DNA of 64,000 nucleotides from Gelidibacter sp035515035. Its GTDB lineage: Bacteria > Bacteroidota > Bacteroidia > Flavobacteriales > Flavobacteriaceae. The position numbers were made by a program, and so were the translations under genes. The first letter of the stretch is position 1. The number at the start of each line of letters is the position of its first letter. The stretch covers positions 1-64,000 of the forward strand of contig NZ_DATJCA010000041.1 of NCBI RefSeq assembly GCF_035515035.1. The letters are read 5' to 3'. Shown here in pieces: positions 1 through 9,654 of the stretch. The notes under the pieces are model-generated. The model was not told where the DNA came from, searched no databases, and saw nothing but the letters and a program-made list of their open reading frames with translations.

Positions 1-3000
1 CCTAAACAATAATCCAAATTCAGCAGGATGGACATGGCTGCCCGCAACTTTTAACACGCAATCAGGAGATAACGATGAGTATGCTGCCAACATCGGCACG
101 GCATTAACTTCTGGAACCTATTATTACGCAAGCCGATTTCAATTAGAAGGTGGTCCTTACAGTTATGGGGGTTATAGTGGATCAGGTGGCGGTTTTTGGA
201 ATGGCACTTCCAATTTGAACGGCGTATTAAGTGTGGATACCGTAGGGTTCTGCAACCTACAATTCCCAGGTATTGGAACTATAAATTTAGGAGATGCTTT
301 TAATGTGTACGGACAAGTATATGAACAAGACGTCACTCCTGGTCCTGGGCAAGGTCCTGGCATAGTGGCGGAAATCGGTTACAGCACTAGCAATTCCAAT
401 CCAAACACATGGTCCAATTGGACTCCTGCGGTTTATAACACCGCTTGTTTAGATTGCAACGATGGACAGAATGACGAATATGTCACTAATTTAGGTCCGC
501 TCATTACCAGCCCTGGAACCTATTATTACGCTACCCGTTTTAGGCTTAATAACGGCATCTGGTTATACGGTGGCATTTTGGCGGATGGATCAGCAGGGAG
601 CTTTTGGGATGGTACGACCTATATTTCTGGAGTGTTAAATGTGACGGCGCCAGAAATTAGGGTGGAGGGCAACTTAGGCACATTTCCTGAAATCGTTAAT
701 GGCGATATTTCTCCGCAGGGTACTGATAATACATTATTCGCTGCTCAGTTTATAGGCGCTTCGCAGTCAAAGTCCTACCGGATTCGAAACCTTGGCAACT
801 TAGATTTAAATGTTCCCAGCGTAAATATCATTGGCGCAAATCCTGGGGATTTTATAATCACCATATTTCCCGCAACAACAATTCGTCCTGGGGAATTTTC
901 AATTTTTGAAATTGAATTTTCGCCTTTAGCTGCTGACCTTAGAAATGCAACCGTGTCCATCGTCAATAATGATCCTGATAAAAACCCCTATACTTTCGCG
1001 ATACGAGGTACTGGTCGTTGTGTTGCCACCACTAGTGTCGTTAGTCCAATAAATGGTCCATCAGGTACCATCGTGACGGTTACCGGAACGAATTTTAACG
1101 CCTCAACCTTAGCCAGTATAAACGGCAATGCTATGCCAACAGGCTTTATCAATTCAACCACCCTTGAAGTGACGATTCCTGAGAATGCGGCTACAGGCCA
1201 TATCGTGGTTGTCAACAGCATTGGATGTATCAGTACCATGCCTTTTACGGTCATAGACCAACGCATTGGGGGTTGCGAAGGGAGTGCCAGTCTTACTGAT
1301 TTATTTATTAGTGAGGTTACCGATGCTACCGTAGGCGGATTAAGTTATGTGGAAATTTATAACGGGACTGGTGCCACAATAGCTTTGGGCGATTATTCCG
1401 TTGGCATTTACAACAACGGATCCAGTTCTCCTAGCAGTCTTATTCAACTTCATCCGGTGAACCTAGCAAACAATTCAACCTATGTTATTGCCATTGGAGT
1501 ATCTGCGAGTAACTCAAACACCTGTCCTATAACGGGAGGAAATGGCCAATTAGCTGACCAAGTGAGTCCTTTGAGCGGCATCAACAAAAAAGATAATGAA
1601 CACGACCTCATCCGTTTATTAAAATCCAATGGGACCGAAGTTATTGATCAATTTGGCGTGTATATGGATAATACATGGATGGACGCCACCCTAATTACCG
1701 GTGATCGCGGCTTTAATTTTAGACGTTTGAATACCGCTTCCCTGCTTCCAAACCCGAATTTTAATCTAAGTGATTGGAATATCATTGATTGGGTGGGATC
1801 TGGTCCTAGCTCCTGTGGCACAAATGATTATTCAGACATTGGGTATTACGATTATTCAGGCGGTGCTTCGCCTACCCTAACCCTTCAGCCAATTGCACCA
1901 AGTTCAAACTGTCTTTTATCAACAACCTTATTGATTGCAGGTTCAGAAGGTGTTCCAGGTGGATCTCCTTTAACCTATCAATGGTTCTATCACGCACCAG
2001 GAACATCCTCTTGGGTAGAAATATTAGTTGTAAATCCTGCGTACTCCGGCCAGCAAAGTGATTCCTTGACTATCGTGAGTACTCTAGATTTTGACGGCTT
2101 TCAATTTTATGCACAAATCCGTGAGGACACAGCCACATGTTATTCAGCCAGCAATGCTGTAAGATTAAAAATCAATCAAAGCACTTGGGTTGGGTCCAAT
2201 TGGATTACTTCAGCCCCAGATCAAAACACCATCGCCGTCATTAATGGGAATTACACCACAAGTTCTACATCTGGAAGCTTCACTGCTTGTAGCCTGGTTG
2301 TGAATTCTGGATTTACTTTAAACATCACGGAAGAGTATTATGTGGAAGTGATGACTGATGTGATAGTCAAGGGAAATTCGTCTATGGACTTTGGTGAGAT
2401 CTTGGTCGATAGTAAAGGAGCATTTGTACAGCGCGGGGATGACGAAAATGCAGGACGTTTTACATTGAATACCCTAGGTGTTTCCAATGTGAGAAAATCT
2501 ACTGCTGAAAAGCAGAATTGGTATGACTACACCTACTGGAGCTCACCCGTAACCAATGAAATGATTGAATCTGCCCTGAGTATGGCATCTCCAAGTAGAC
2601 GGTTTTATTTTGAGGCTGAAAATTATGAAGACACTAATGGTGATGATGTCGATGACAATGGTGACGATTGGCAATTAGCAACTGGACGCATGATCCCAGG
2701 TGTAGGCTATGCGGCAACCTCCAACAATTCCGGAACATTCCCACGAATTGATAGCACCTTGTTTAACGGAGAATTTAACAACGGAAATATCTCGGTCACC
2801 ATTCATACAAACGCCATTACTACCGACAATGACTGGAATTTTATTGGAAATCCCTACGCCTCTGCCATCGATTTTAAATATGTTCATAACCAAAATTCAG
2901 AGGTGATTTCTGGCGCAGCCTATCTCTGGTCTCAAGCTAGTCCGCCTTTAGCCAGTAATCCCGGCAATCAAGTGCTTAATTTTAATAGAAATGATTACGC

Positions 3001-3901
3001 AATAATTACTGCGGGCAGTGGAAATATAGCTGGTGGTAAAAACGAAATACCTTCAGATTACATTCCATCAGGACAAGGTTTTTTTGTTATAGGAATCAAT
3101 GATGGCGGCATCTTGACTTTCAAAAACTCCATGAGGATGGCGGATGGTAACAGTAACTCCCAATTTTTCAGAAATGCTCCTGAAGATGTTCCAAATAAAT
3201 TTTGGATCAACCTCACCTCCGATAATGGCATCTTTAATCAAATTCTAGTGGCTTATGTGGAAGGCGCAACCAATGGGGTTGACGGATTTACCTATGATGC
3301 TGAGCGCAATCTATCAACCGGCTTGGGTGCCATTATCTATACTGAAATTCCTGAAAGCAATAAGAAATATGCCATTCAGGGAAAGGCGGTCAATAGTTTA
3401 ACGCTAGATGAAAATATTCCCTTAGGATTAAAGACTTCAATAACACAGCCAACCTTGTATAAATTGTCCGTCGCCCAGTTTCAGGGCCAATTTTTTGAAC
3501 ACAACCATCTCTTTCTGAATGATGAATTACTGAATATCCAACATAATCTGTCGGCCTCCGATTATAATTTCACCTCAGCAACTGGCGACTTTAACAATCG
3601 GTTCGTTATTATATTTCAAAGTAAAACCTTACCCACCATCGACTTTATTTTGGACACCAAAGAGTTGTCAATTATTGAGCTCAGCAATGTACAAGTTGAA
3701 TTTTCCGTTAGGCAAAACCTTAGTATCAAATCCGTAGAAATTATGGATATATTGGGTAGAACTTTAAATCAATTTAAAGGTAACCATACCACTGAAACTT
3801 ACGATCTAAGCCATCTCAGTCAAGCTGCTTATCTTGCCAAAATCGAAATTTCCAACGGTCAAATAATTACCAAACGTTTTGTTCTAAGGTCTGGGCTTTA
3901 A
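1..3901 (+). CDS. Large secreted multidomain T9SS cargo protein (5' partial)
   Basis: The reading frame is open from base 2, so the true start lies to the left of the window and the TTG at 215 is only internal. Two copies of a roughly 125-residue module are visible at about 1-270 and 270-645; both contain the pattern NDEY...TYYYA.RF and end with FW(D/N)GT. They are followed by a choice-of-anchor D-like Ig fold (about 645-1020), an IPT/TIG domain (about 1020-1260), a lamin-tail-like domain (about 1270-1840) and an Ig-like PKD/TQW region (about 1880-2180). The last 550 residues carry YTYWSSPV, IGNPYASAID and GQGFFV and resemble the ChiA-type (type C) T9SS sorting region. The protein is probably exported by type IX secretion and held at or released from the cell surface. 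No catalytic domain is visible in this part, so the activity is unknown. A 99-bp gap separates it from the convergent receptor gene. Confidence 0.85.
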   Translation, partial: LNNNPNSAGWTWLPATFNTQSGDNDEYAANIGTALTSGTYYYASRFQLEGGPYSYGGYSGSGGGFWNGTSNLNGVLSVDTVGFCNLQFPGIGTINLGDAFNVYGQVYEQDVTPGPGQGPGIVAEIGYSTSNSNPNTWSNWTPAVYNTACLDCNDGQNDEYVTNLGPLITSPGTYYYATRFRLNNGIWLYGGILADGSAGSFWDGTTYISGVLNVTAPEIRVEGNLGTFPEIVNGDISPQGTDNTLFAAQFIGASQSKSYRIRNLGNLDLNVPSVNIIGANPGDFIITIFPATTIRPGEFSIFEIEFSPLAADLRNATVSIVNNDPDKNPYTFAIRGTGRCVATTSVVSPINGPSGTIVTVTGTNFNASTLASINGNAMPTGFINSTTLEVTIPENAATGHIVVVNSIGCISTMPFTVIDQRIGGCEGSASLTDLFISEVTDATVGGLSYVEIYNGTGATIALGDYSVGIYNNGSSSPSSLIQLHPVNLANNSTYVIAIGVSASNSNTCPITGGNGQLADQVSPLSGINKKDNEHDLIRLLKSNGTEVIDQFGVYMDNTWMDATLITGDRGFNFRRLNTASLLPNPNFNLSDWNIIDWVGSGPSSCGTNDYSDIGYYDYSGGASPTLTLQPIAPSSNCLLSTTLLIAGSEGVPGGSPLTYQWFYHAPGTSSWVEILVVNPAYSGQQSDSLTIVSTLDFDGFQFYAQIREDTATCYSASNAVRLKINQSTWVGSNWITSAPDQNTIAVINGNYTTSSTSGSFTACSLVVNSGFTLNITEEYYVEVMTDVIVKGNSSMDFGEILVDSKGAFVQRGDDENAGRFTLNTLGVSNVRKSTAEKQNWYDYTYWSSPVTNEMIESALSMASPSRRFYFEAENYEDTNGDDVDDNGDDWQLATGRMIPGVGYAATSNNSGTFPRIDSTLFNGEFNNGNISVTIHTNAITTDNDWNFIGNPYASAIDFKYVHNQNSEVISGAAYLWSQASPPLASNPGNQVLNFNRNDYAIITAGSGNIAGGKNEIPSDYIPSGQGFFVIGINDGGILTFKNSMRMADGNSNSQFFRNAPEDVPNKFWINLTSDNGIFNQILVAYVEGATNGVDGFTYDAERNLSTGLGAIIYTEIPESNKKYAIQGKAVNSLTLDENIPLGLKTSITQPTLYKLSVAQFQGQFFEHNHLFLNDELLNIQHNLSASDYNFTSATGDFNNRFVIIFQSKTLPTIDFILDTKELSIIELSNVQVEFSVRQNLSIKSVEIMDILGRTLNQFKGNHTTETYDLSHLSQAAYLAKIEISNGQIITKRFVLRSGL

Positions 3902-4000
3902 GTATTTAAATTTCGGGTTTGGCAATATAATTGAACTGTCTTGGTTCTTGAATTACCCCCCCCTGTACCGAAAATAGTTCGTTCGTGCGGGGCAACATTC

Positions 4001-6412
4001 TTAAAACGTATATTTTAAAGACATTATAAAATTACGTCCCGGAGCCGCGATTCCTGAGGAGTAAGGTTTATAGCGTTGGTCTGTAATATTTTCCAAACCC
4101 GCCGTTAGAGATATTGCGTCGCTAAATTTATATTGGGTTCTTAAATTTATTGTATACCATGAGGGTGCATACGGATGACCATTAGCATCCAATGCGTAAA
4201 TATAATCCTTACTCTGTTCTGAAGGCGCCAATTGATTATAAGACAACGCAGCATTATATCTAACAAATCCATCTACTTGCAACTGTTCATTTTGCCATAT
4301 TAAATGGGTGGCTCCAAACTGTGGCGCAGCGTGGCGCAATGGTTTTTTTTCGCCATTATTGCCCTCTTCTTCACCTCCAATGATATTATAATAAGATTTC
4401 AATTTTAGTGCTTTGGTAAAATTGACATGCATTCCAACTTCAAAACCATATATGCGAGATTCTGCGGCGTTTTGAATAGCCTGTACAGTGCTTAACTCGC
4501 CATCATACATAATTTCCGAGGCGCCATTCAGTTTAAAATCACGCCGAACCAAAGTATTGTCCAAATGTGTATAATAAGTGGCCATATCTAGTATAAACAC
4601 GTTTTCGAAATTCAGTTTTACACCAAACTCAAGTCCGTATGCATATTCTGCTTTTAAATTATCATTGGGCACCACGACTGCACCCGGCTCAGAATCAAAA
4701 ACTTTTCCAATGTCATCTATGTTTGGCGCCCTAAATGCCGATGATACATTGAACCTCATCCCCAGCGTTTGGTTTGGATTCCAGTTGATGCCGGCGGTTC
4801 CTGTAATAGCACCCGCATTGATATTGGTCGTAGTATAGGGCAACTTGAGATAGGTATTGTTTTCTGTAAAATCGGCATGGACAATAACATGATTGTAGCG
4901 AACGCCTGTTTGAAACACAAATTTCTGATTAGGTTTAAACTTAAGGCTTGTATAAGCAGCCATAGATTGCCAATCTGATCCATTAGGATAACGTGATACT
5001 GCTGGGACGCTCGTTCCTGTATTGATATTTTCTTGCATCCCGCTAGAAATAACCTGATTGTAGATGTACTCTAACCCGTAAAAGAATTCCGTTCTTTTAC
5101 CTAGTTGCTTTTCAAGATCCAAATTAAATGAAAGGGCATCTACTGCTTCCTCTTTGATATGTCTGTCAGTTTTACTGAAATCCCGATCCATTCTACTTTC
5201 CTGAAAATTTTGATAGGCTACAGTAGATTGTATTTTATCATAAAGATTGGAATTGCTACTTAATTTTGTCACTTGCAAATTGCCCATGAACCAGCGCTGA
5301 GGTCCATAATTCCATTCGGCGGAACGCAAACTTCCATTTTTGTAACGAATTAATCTGTCATATCGTGAAAACTCAGATGTGGTCTTATAATACAAACCTA
5401 AATCAAAACTCCAATCTTGTTTGGGCTCGTATCGTATCTTCTGTAAAAGGTTAATTTGGTCATAACCGGTAGGAATTTGTATTAGAGCATGGTCATTTGC
5501 GACGATCCTGTCAACACCGCCTGAAGTTTGCACAAATTCTGGTCTGATATAGTCTATCGGTCCATGGCTGCCCATTCGTAAATCATCAAAATCAGTATAA
5601 CTCACGCTAGTGAAAAAGGCCCATTTCTTTAATCCAAAATTCAAATCGAGATGTCCGGTTTTCTCCTTATTGGCTGTGGCATATCTGCCGACAACACTAC
5701 CTTTAAAATATAGCGAATCCGAATAAGAAAGTTGTGGCGTTTTGGTGTAGAAGCTCAATACCCCTCCAATGGCATCACTACCATAAACCACTGAACCTGC
5801 GCCCAAGGTGACTTCAGTATTGTGGATGGAAAAGGGATCAATAGAGATTACATTTTGTAAATTACCACCCCTAAAAATTGCGTTGTTCATGCGCACCCCA
5901 TCTACAGTCATTAAAAGCCGATTGGCAGACAAACCTCTTATCATCGGACTTCCGCCCCCCATTTGACTTTTTTGAATAAACACATTACCTCCATTCTCCA
6001 ATAGATCGGCGCTGGTTTGTGGGTTTGAAAACGTGATGGACTTCGCATTGATATTGATGATCTTTTGTGGTATATCTCGTTTCCTTTGTTGAAACTTTGA
6101 AGCCGAGACGACAATTTCATCCAAACCCTCAATTTTAGGTCTCAAATAAATTGTGCTATTGTTAAGGTCTGTAATTAAAAAACTGCCACTTTTATAAAGT
6201 ATGTGTTCTATAAAAATCAATTCACCTGCTGTAAACCGGCTTAAATTAGAAACACCATCAATATCAGAGGTTGTTGATCTGCTTTTTGAAGCATTGTAAA
6301 TAGCCGCACCAGCAATTGGAAGGTTTGTGGATTCTTCTAAGATTTTAACATTCTGTGATTGTCCTGGACCAATAGCGAGCAGGAAAGCACTTATCAAAAA
6401 GAAAAATCTCAT
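4001..6412 (-). CDS. TonB-dependent outer membrane receptor
   Basis: 803 residues with a signal peptide (MRFFFLISAFLLAIGPGQSQ). An N-terminal carboxypeptidase-regulatory-like domain (about 20-95) ends just before a plug domain that starts near DEIVVSASKFQQRKRDIPQ and contains MIRGLSANRLLMTVDGVRMN. A long beta-barrel follows and ends in the usual terminal aromatic (LKYTF). This family imports ligands too large for porins, powered by TonB-ExbBD. The plug resembles those of BtuB and haem/siderophore receptors, but the substrate cannot be read from the sequence. The gene lies 15 bp downstream of recO and probably shares a transcript with recO and porZ. No SusD partner is adjacent, which argues against a polysaccharide utilisation locus. 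Confidence 0.9.
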   Translation of the reverse strand: MRFFFLISAFLLAIGPGQSQNVKILEESTNLPIAGAAIYNASKSRSTTSDIDGVSNLSRFTAGELIFIEHILYKSGSFLITDLNNSTIYLRPKIEGLDEIVVSASKFQQRKRDIPQKIININAKSITFSNPQTSADLLENGGNVFIQKSQMGGGSPMIRGLSANRLLMTVDGVRMNNAIFRGGNLQNVISIDPFSIHNTEVTLGAGSVVYGSDAIGGVLSFYTKTPQLSYSDSLYFKGSVVGRYATANKEKTGHLDLNFGLKKWAFFTSVSYTDFDDLRMGSHGPIDYIRPEFVQTSGGVDRIVANDHALIQIPTGYDQINLLQKIRYEPKQDWSFDLGLYYKTTSEFSRYDRLIRYKNGSLRSAEWNYGPQRWFMGNLQVTKLSSNSNLYDKIQSTVAYQNFQESRMDRDFSKTDRHIKEEAVDALSFNLDLEKQLGKRTEFFYGLEYIYNQVISSGMQENINTGTSVPAVSRYPNGSDWQSMAAYTSLKFKPNQKFVFQTGVRYNHVIVHADFTENNTYLKLPYTTTNINAGAITGTAGINWNPNQTLGMRFNVSSAFRAPNIDDIGKVFDSEPGAVVVPNDNLKAEYAYGLEFGVKLNFENVFILDMATYYTHLDNTLVRRDFKLNGASEIMYDGELSTVQAIQNAAESRIYGFEVGMHVNFTKALKLKSYYNIIGGEEEGNNGEKKPLRHAAPQFGATHLIWQNEQLQVDGFVRYNAALSYNQLAPSEQSKDYIYALDANGHPYAPSWYTINLRTQYKFSDAISLTAGLENITDQRYKPYSSGIAAPGRNFIMSLKYTF

Positions 6413-6427
6413 AGTGTAAAACTTAGT

Positions 6428-7147
6428 TTAATGAAACACTTCATTAAATATTTGAAGTGATTTTGGTTTTCTAAAATCTGATAGGTGCAATTCAAAATAA
6501 AGTAATAATATATTCAGAAGGGCCTGTCTTTGTTTGGAATGTAGCTTTAGAGACTTCAGAGCATCAAACTTTATGCCCAACAGCTGTTTCATAAGTATTA
6601 AATTTTCGCCTGAAATGGTGTAGGGTGTTTGTGGCTTAAGTTCGAAACTTCCGGAGCGTAAATTAAAGTACGGAAACTCAGATTGTGAGGTATCTGGATA
6701 AAAACCTAAATGCTTGGAAAGTTCTAGTAAGAACAACAAATGAAAATTCGCGAAATCAGTTTCATGATCCAACCACTGTAGCGTAGTTTCCAAAAATTCA
6801 TATAAAGACAGATTAGCTTCTTCTTCTTTTAAGGTGGTCGCCAAAACTTCTGACAAAAACATAACAATCGCGCCTTTAAGGATATTGGTATGCATGCTTT
6901 GGTAGACCACAGCCAATTTGACATCGGCAATATAATGCAAGGATTGGTTCGCCCTGTAGTTCTCTTCAATTTCTAATTGCGACAAAGGCTGGTAATACGC
7001 AATTTTAGAATTACTTCTTTTGCTTTTTAAAACACCTCGCAATAAATAGCTGACAATACCTCTATTGTGGGTATAGCATTTTACAATCACATCATGGTCT
7101 CCATACCTGATCTTGGAAAGAACAATGGCGTTGGTCTTAACTAACAT
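6428..7147 (-). CDS. recO: DNA repair protein RecO
   Basis: 239 residues, the usual RecO length. The N-terminus (MLVKTNAIVLSKIRYGDHDVI) is the RecO OB-fold, and a helical C-terminal region follows. RecO acts with RecR to load RecA onto SSB-coated single-stranded DNA during gap repair. The N-terminal pattern T.AIVL...YG..D.IV.CYT is characteristic. The zinc-finger cysteines found in some RecO proteins are not evident here. It sits 19 bp after porZ and 15 bp before the receptor gene, all leftward, so co-transcription is likely. Confidence 0.9.
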   Translation of the reverse strand: MLVKTNAIVLSKIRYGDHDVIVKCYTHNRGIVSYLLRGVLKSKRSNSKIAYYQPLSQLEIEENYRANQSLHYIADVKLAVVYQSMHTNILKGAIVMFLSEVLATTLKEEEANLSLYEFLETTLQWLDHETDFANFHLLFLLELSKHLGFYPDTSQSEFPYFNLRSGSFELKPQTPYTISGENLILMKQLLGIKFDALKSLKLHSKQRQALLNILLLYFELHLSDFRKPKSLQIFNEVFH

Positions 7148-7166
7148 AGTCTTTAAAATGAGTGGG

Positions 7167-9527
7167 TTACCTGATGATCAATAATTTTAAGACCTTGGTT
7201 TCAAAAGAATCCAGGTCAGAAATCAAAATCAAATAAACTCCGGAAGCCACAATATTATTGGCTAAGTTTTTACCGTTCCAAATGGCTGTTCCGCCATCAA
7301 TTGCAAAATTATAATTGGAACGTGAAGCTCTTAAATTGACCCTTGACTGCGCTTCTGCAACAAGATTGCCTTCAATATCGGTGATTTTTATATTGACATT
7401 TTCAGTGATACCTCTAATTTTCACACCTTTATTAATATCATTTAAATTGTTGGCACCAAGAATATCATATTCGGGTCTTACAGGATTGGGATAAACAAAA
7501 GCACTTGCCAATTCCTCTTCTGGTTTCGAGCCACCAGAAGAAAAAGACACCAATCCTTTTGATGTTGCAATATAAACTTTACCATTTTGGGCATCAATAG
7601 ATATATCTTTAATGAAATTGGAAGGCAACGGCGAATTCTTTGTGGTAAAGTGATAGATGGTTTGTTGACCATCAGGGGAAAAATAGAAAATACCGGCATC
7701 TAACGTTCCAATCCATTTGTTATTGGAGCCATCTACTTTAATATCCGTAATATATTGGTTGGACAAAAGCTCTTGAGGAATGCCGTCGTCAAGCACCACA
7801 ATTTCCTTTACACTCTGGTTGGGCGTATCGAAAAAACCACCAGTGTTATAAAGCACTCTTAATCCTTTTATGGTACCAATCCATAGTTGATTGTTGTTGT
7901 CCACTGCAACGGCTGAGACTATATGGTCGGGCATATTCTGCTCTTCAGAATTTATGTAACCTATCTTATTGCCGTTTTCATTAAAACCAATAAGACCTTT
8001 TTTATACGCACCAATCCATTTGGTACCACTTCTATCGATTACCAAATCACCAAAGCCAAATTCGTCTAGAAGAGGATCTTGAATGATTTCACTAAAACTA
8101 TAACCTCGCCATTGTCCGGTGCTTGGATTGTAAGACTTTAAAGCTTTATCAACACGACTGGTCATGGTCCATAAGATTCCATTTCTATCAAACTGAGACC
8201 CCGTCTGTCTCACGGAGGGATCCGTAGCAGCAATGGGTTCCAGACCACTATTGTTCTGATCCAATAACACGGTTGCCTCTTCATTATTAAGCTCCAAAAT
8301 CCCCTGTTGACAGGCACTTATAAATACTTGCGCCGGATTAAAAGGATTCACAGCAATATAATTCAGGTTCTGGGCATTTAAAAGATCGCTAAAAGGCGTA
8401 TTTATCCAATTTTCCTCTACTAAGTGACTAAGGCCGTAGCTACGCAAGGGATACGGATTGTAAGAAACGGTATAATCGCCATAGGTGACCCACAAATTGT
8501 TATGTCCAGCTTCAATCTTAAAAGCGTCATTCATAAGTGGTCCTTCTGGTCTAACCACATCATAAGCCATCGTGTTTGATAAGTTGGTTTTTAAAACACC
8601 AGAGCTGCTTGTCCCAATATAAATATGATTTTCAGAGATTGTGGCAGTAGTAAACCTTGTGCTCAACTCAGGTTGAAGCGTTGCTGTAGCCAATGTAGCA
8701 AAATTACCATTATAAACATACACATTGTTTCCAGTGGTAATTACTAAATTATCATTTACCGCTTTGGTATCCAAAGGCATGTCAGAATATGTAAATAAGG
8801 CAGCAAAACCACCATTGGATATTTCGTAGACCACATGATTTGAATTAACAGCAAACAATCGACTTCCGACACTTTCAACCGAAACAAAACTCCCACTTCC
8901 TATGGTTTGCCATTGCTTATAGTCTATAAGGTTAGGGTTTGATAATGCTCCCGTTTTTATAGCGTTATTATTCCCACAAGCTGCGTAAATTATATTATTC
9001 AGCACCGTGGTTTGGTTCACATTAATCTGGCTCCCACCGTTGCCAATAAAATAGGAATCCCCAAACTCAAGACGTTCCAAGTTATAAATCGAAATTCCAA
9101 AGTCAGTAGAGATATAAGCCAACCCATCAAGGACATTAAAATGATTGATGCGCTTAAGGTTTGGTGGAATGGTTTGTTTATCAAGAATATCAACCACCGA
9201 AAGTATCTCATTTTCAGGACCTGAAACTATTTCAATAAGACCATTTTCATAACCAATTATTAAGGTGTCATAAGCTTCACTATAGGCAATGGTTGAAATA
9301 GTCTCGCCGGATAAGCCGTCTATCGTGGTTATGGTTTCAATTTGATTGGATGACAAATCATAGGTAAAAATTGCATTTTCAGAAGCACCATAAACTTTAT
9401 TGTCCCCAATAGCAATATCCTTAATGTTATAATAAGAAAAATAACCTTGCCATAATGTGGAAAAATCCTGCGCTTGGGATGAAAGCACTAGGAAAAATAA
9501 AAAAACGGATGCAATCTGTTTTATCAT
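7167..9527 (-). CDS. porZ: PorZ-like type IX secretion beta-propeller protein
   Basis: 786 residues. I chose the ATG at 9527 because it gives a clean signal peptide (MIKQIASVFLFFLVLSSQAQ); 19 upstream in-frame residues are polar and lack signal-peptide character. The mature N-terminus (WQGYFSYYNIKDIA) and many two-component-regulator-type propeller repeats (such as GTKWIGAYKKGLIGF and NNQLWIGTIKGLRVLY) match PorZ. The C-terminus has VYPNPVRPEY and ends ETKVLKLLIIR, a T9SS type A sorting domain. In Porphyromonas, PorZ is part of the surface attachment complex with the sortase PorU and helps deliver A-LPS to cargo. The recO neighbour supports the call. A TATCTTTG box lies 18 bp upstream of the start. 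Confidence 0.82.
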   Translation of the reverse strand: MIKQIASVFLFFLVLSSQAQDFSTLWQGYFSYYNIKDIAIGDNKVYGASENAIFTYDLSSNQIETITTIDGLSGETISTIAYSEAYDTLIIGYENGLIEIVSGPENEILSVVDILDKQTIPPNLKRINHFNVLDGLAYISTDFGISIYNLERLEFGDSYFIGNGGSQINVNQTTVLNNIIYAACGNNNAIKTGALSNPNLIDYKQWQTIGSGSFVSVESVGSRLFAVNSNHVVYEISNGGFAALFTYSDMPLDTKAVNDNLVITTGNNVYVYNGNFATLATATLQPELSTRFTTATISENHIYIGTSSSGVLKTNLSNTMAYDVVRPEGPLMNDAFKIEAGHNNLWVTYGDYTVSYNPYPLRSYGLSHLVEENWINTPFSDLLNAQNLNYIAVNPFNPAQVFISACQQGILELNNEEATVLLDQNNSGLEPIAATDPSVRQTGSQFDRNGILWTMTSRVDKALKSYNPSTGQWRGYSFSEIIQDPLLDEFGFGDLVIDRSGTKWIGAYKKGLIGFNENGNKIGYINSEEQNMPDHIVSAVAVDNNNQLWIGTIKGLRVLYNTGGFFDTPNQSVKEIVVLDDGIPQELLSNQYITDIKVDGSNNKWIGTLDAGIFYFSPDGQQTIYHFTTKNSPLPSNFIKDISIDAQNGKVYIATSKGLVSFSSGGSKPEEELASAFVYPNPVRPEYDILGANNLNDINKGVKIRGITENVNIKITDIEGNLVAEAQSRVNLRASRSNYNFAIDGGTAIWNGKNLANNIVASGVYLILISDLDSFETKVLKLLIIR

Positions 9528-9544
9528 AGCATAGTAATAGAGGT

Positions 9545-9552
9545 CAAAGATA
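9545..9552 (-). promoter_or_regulatory. Possible -7 box for porZ-recO-receptor
   Basis: On the minus strand this reads TATCTTTG, matching the Bacteroidota -7 consensus TAnnTTTG, and it ends 18 bp before the porZ ATG. No clear TTG is seen at the -33 position, so the call rests on one box. Confidence 0.38.
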
Positions 9553-9601
9553 TTTATTACTAATGACATTTTTGGTCTATTCATATATTAAGAACATAAA
9601 T

Positions 9602-9631
9602 AAGGCTCCAATAATATCTTATTGAAGCCTT
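9602..9631 (-). terminator. Hairpin terminator downstream of gdhA
   Basis: Arms at 9602-9613 and 9620-9631 form a 12-bp stem with one G-U pair and a 6-nt loop. It lies about 24 bp beyond the gdhA stop on the minus strand and is followed there by a short T-rich stretch (ATTTAT). Confidence 0.55.
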
Positions 9632-9654
9632 TAAATCATTATTCTTATGATATA

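Noticed and set aside
3949..3999. C-rich and G-rich patches (eight C, then GCGGGG) as a terminator between the T9SS protein and receptor genes
   Set aside because: The arms do not pair beyond four bases, and no T tract follows.
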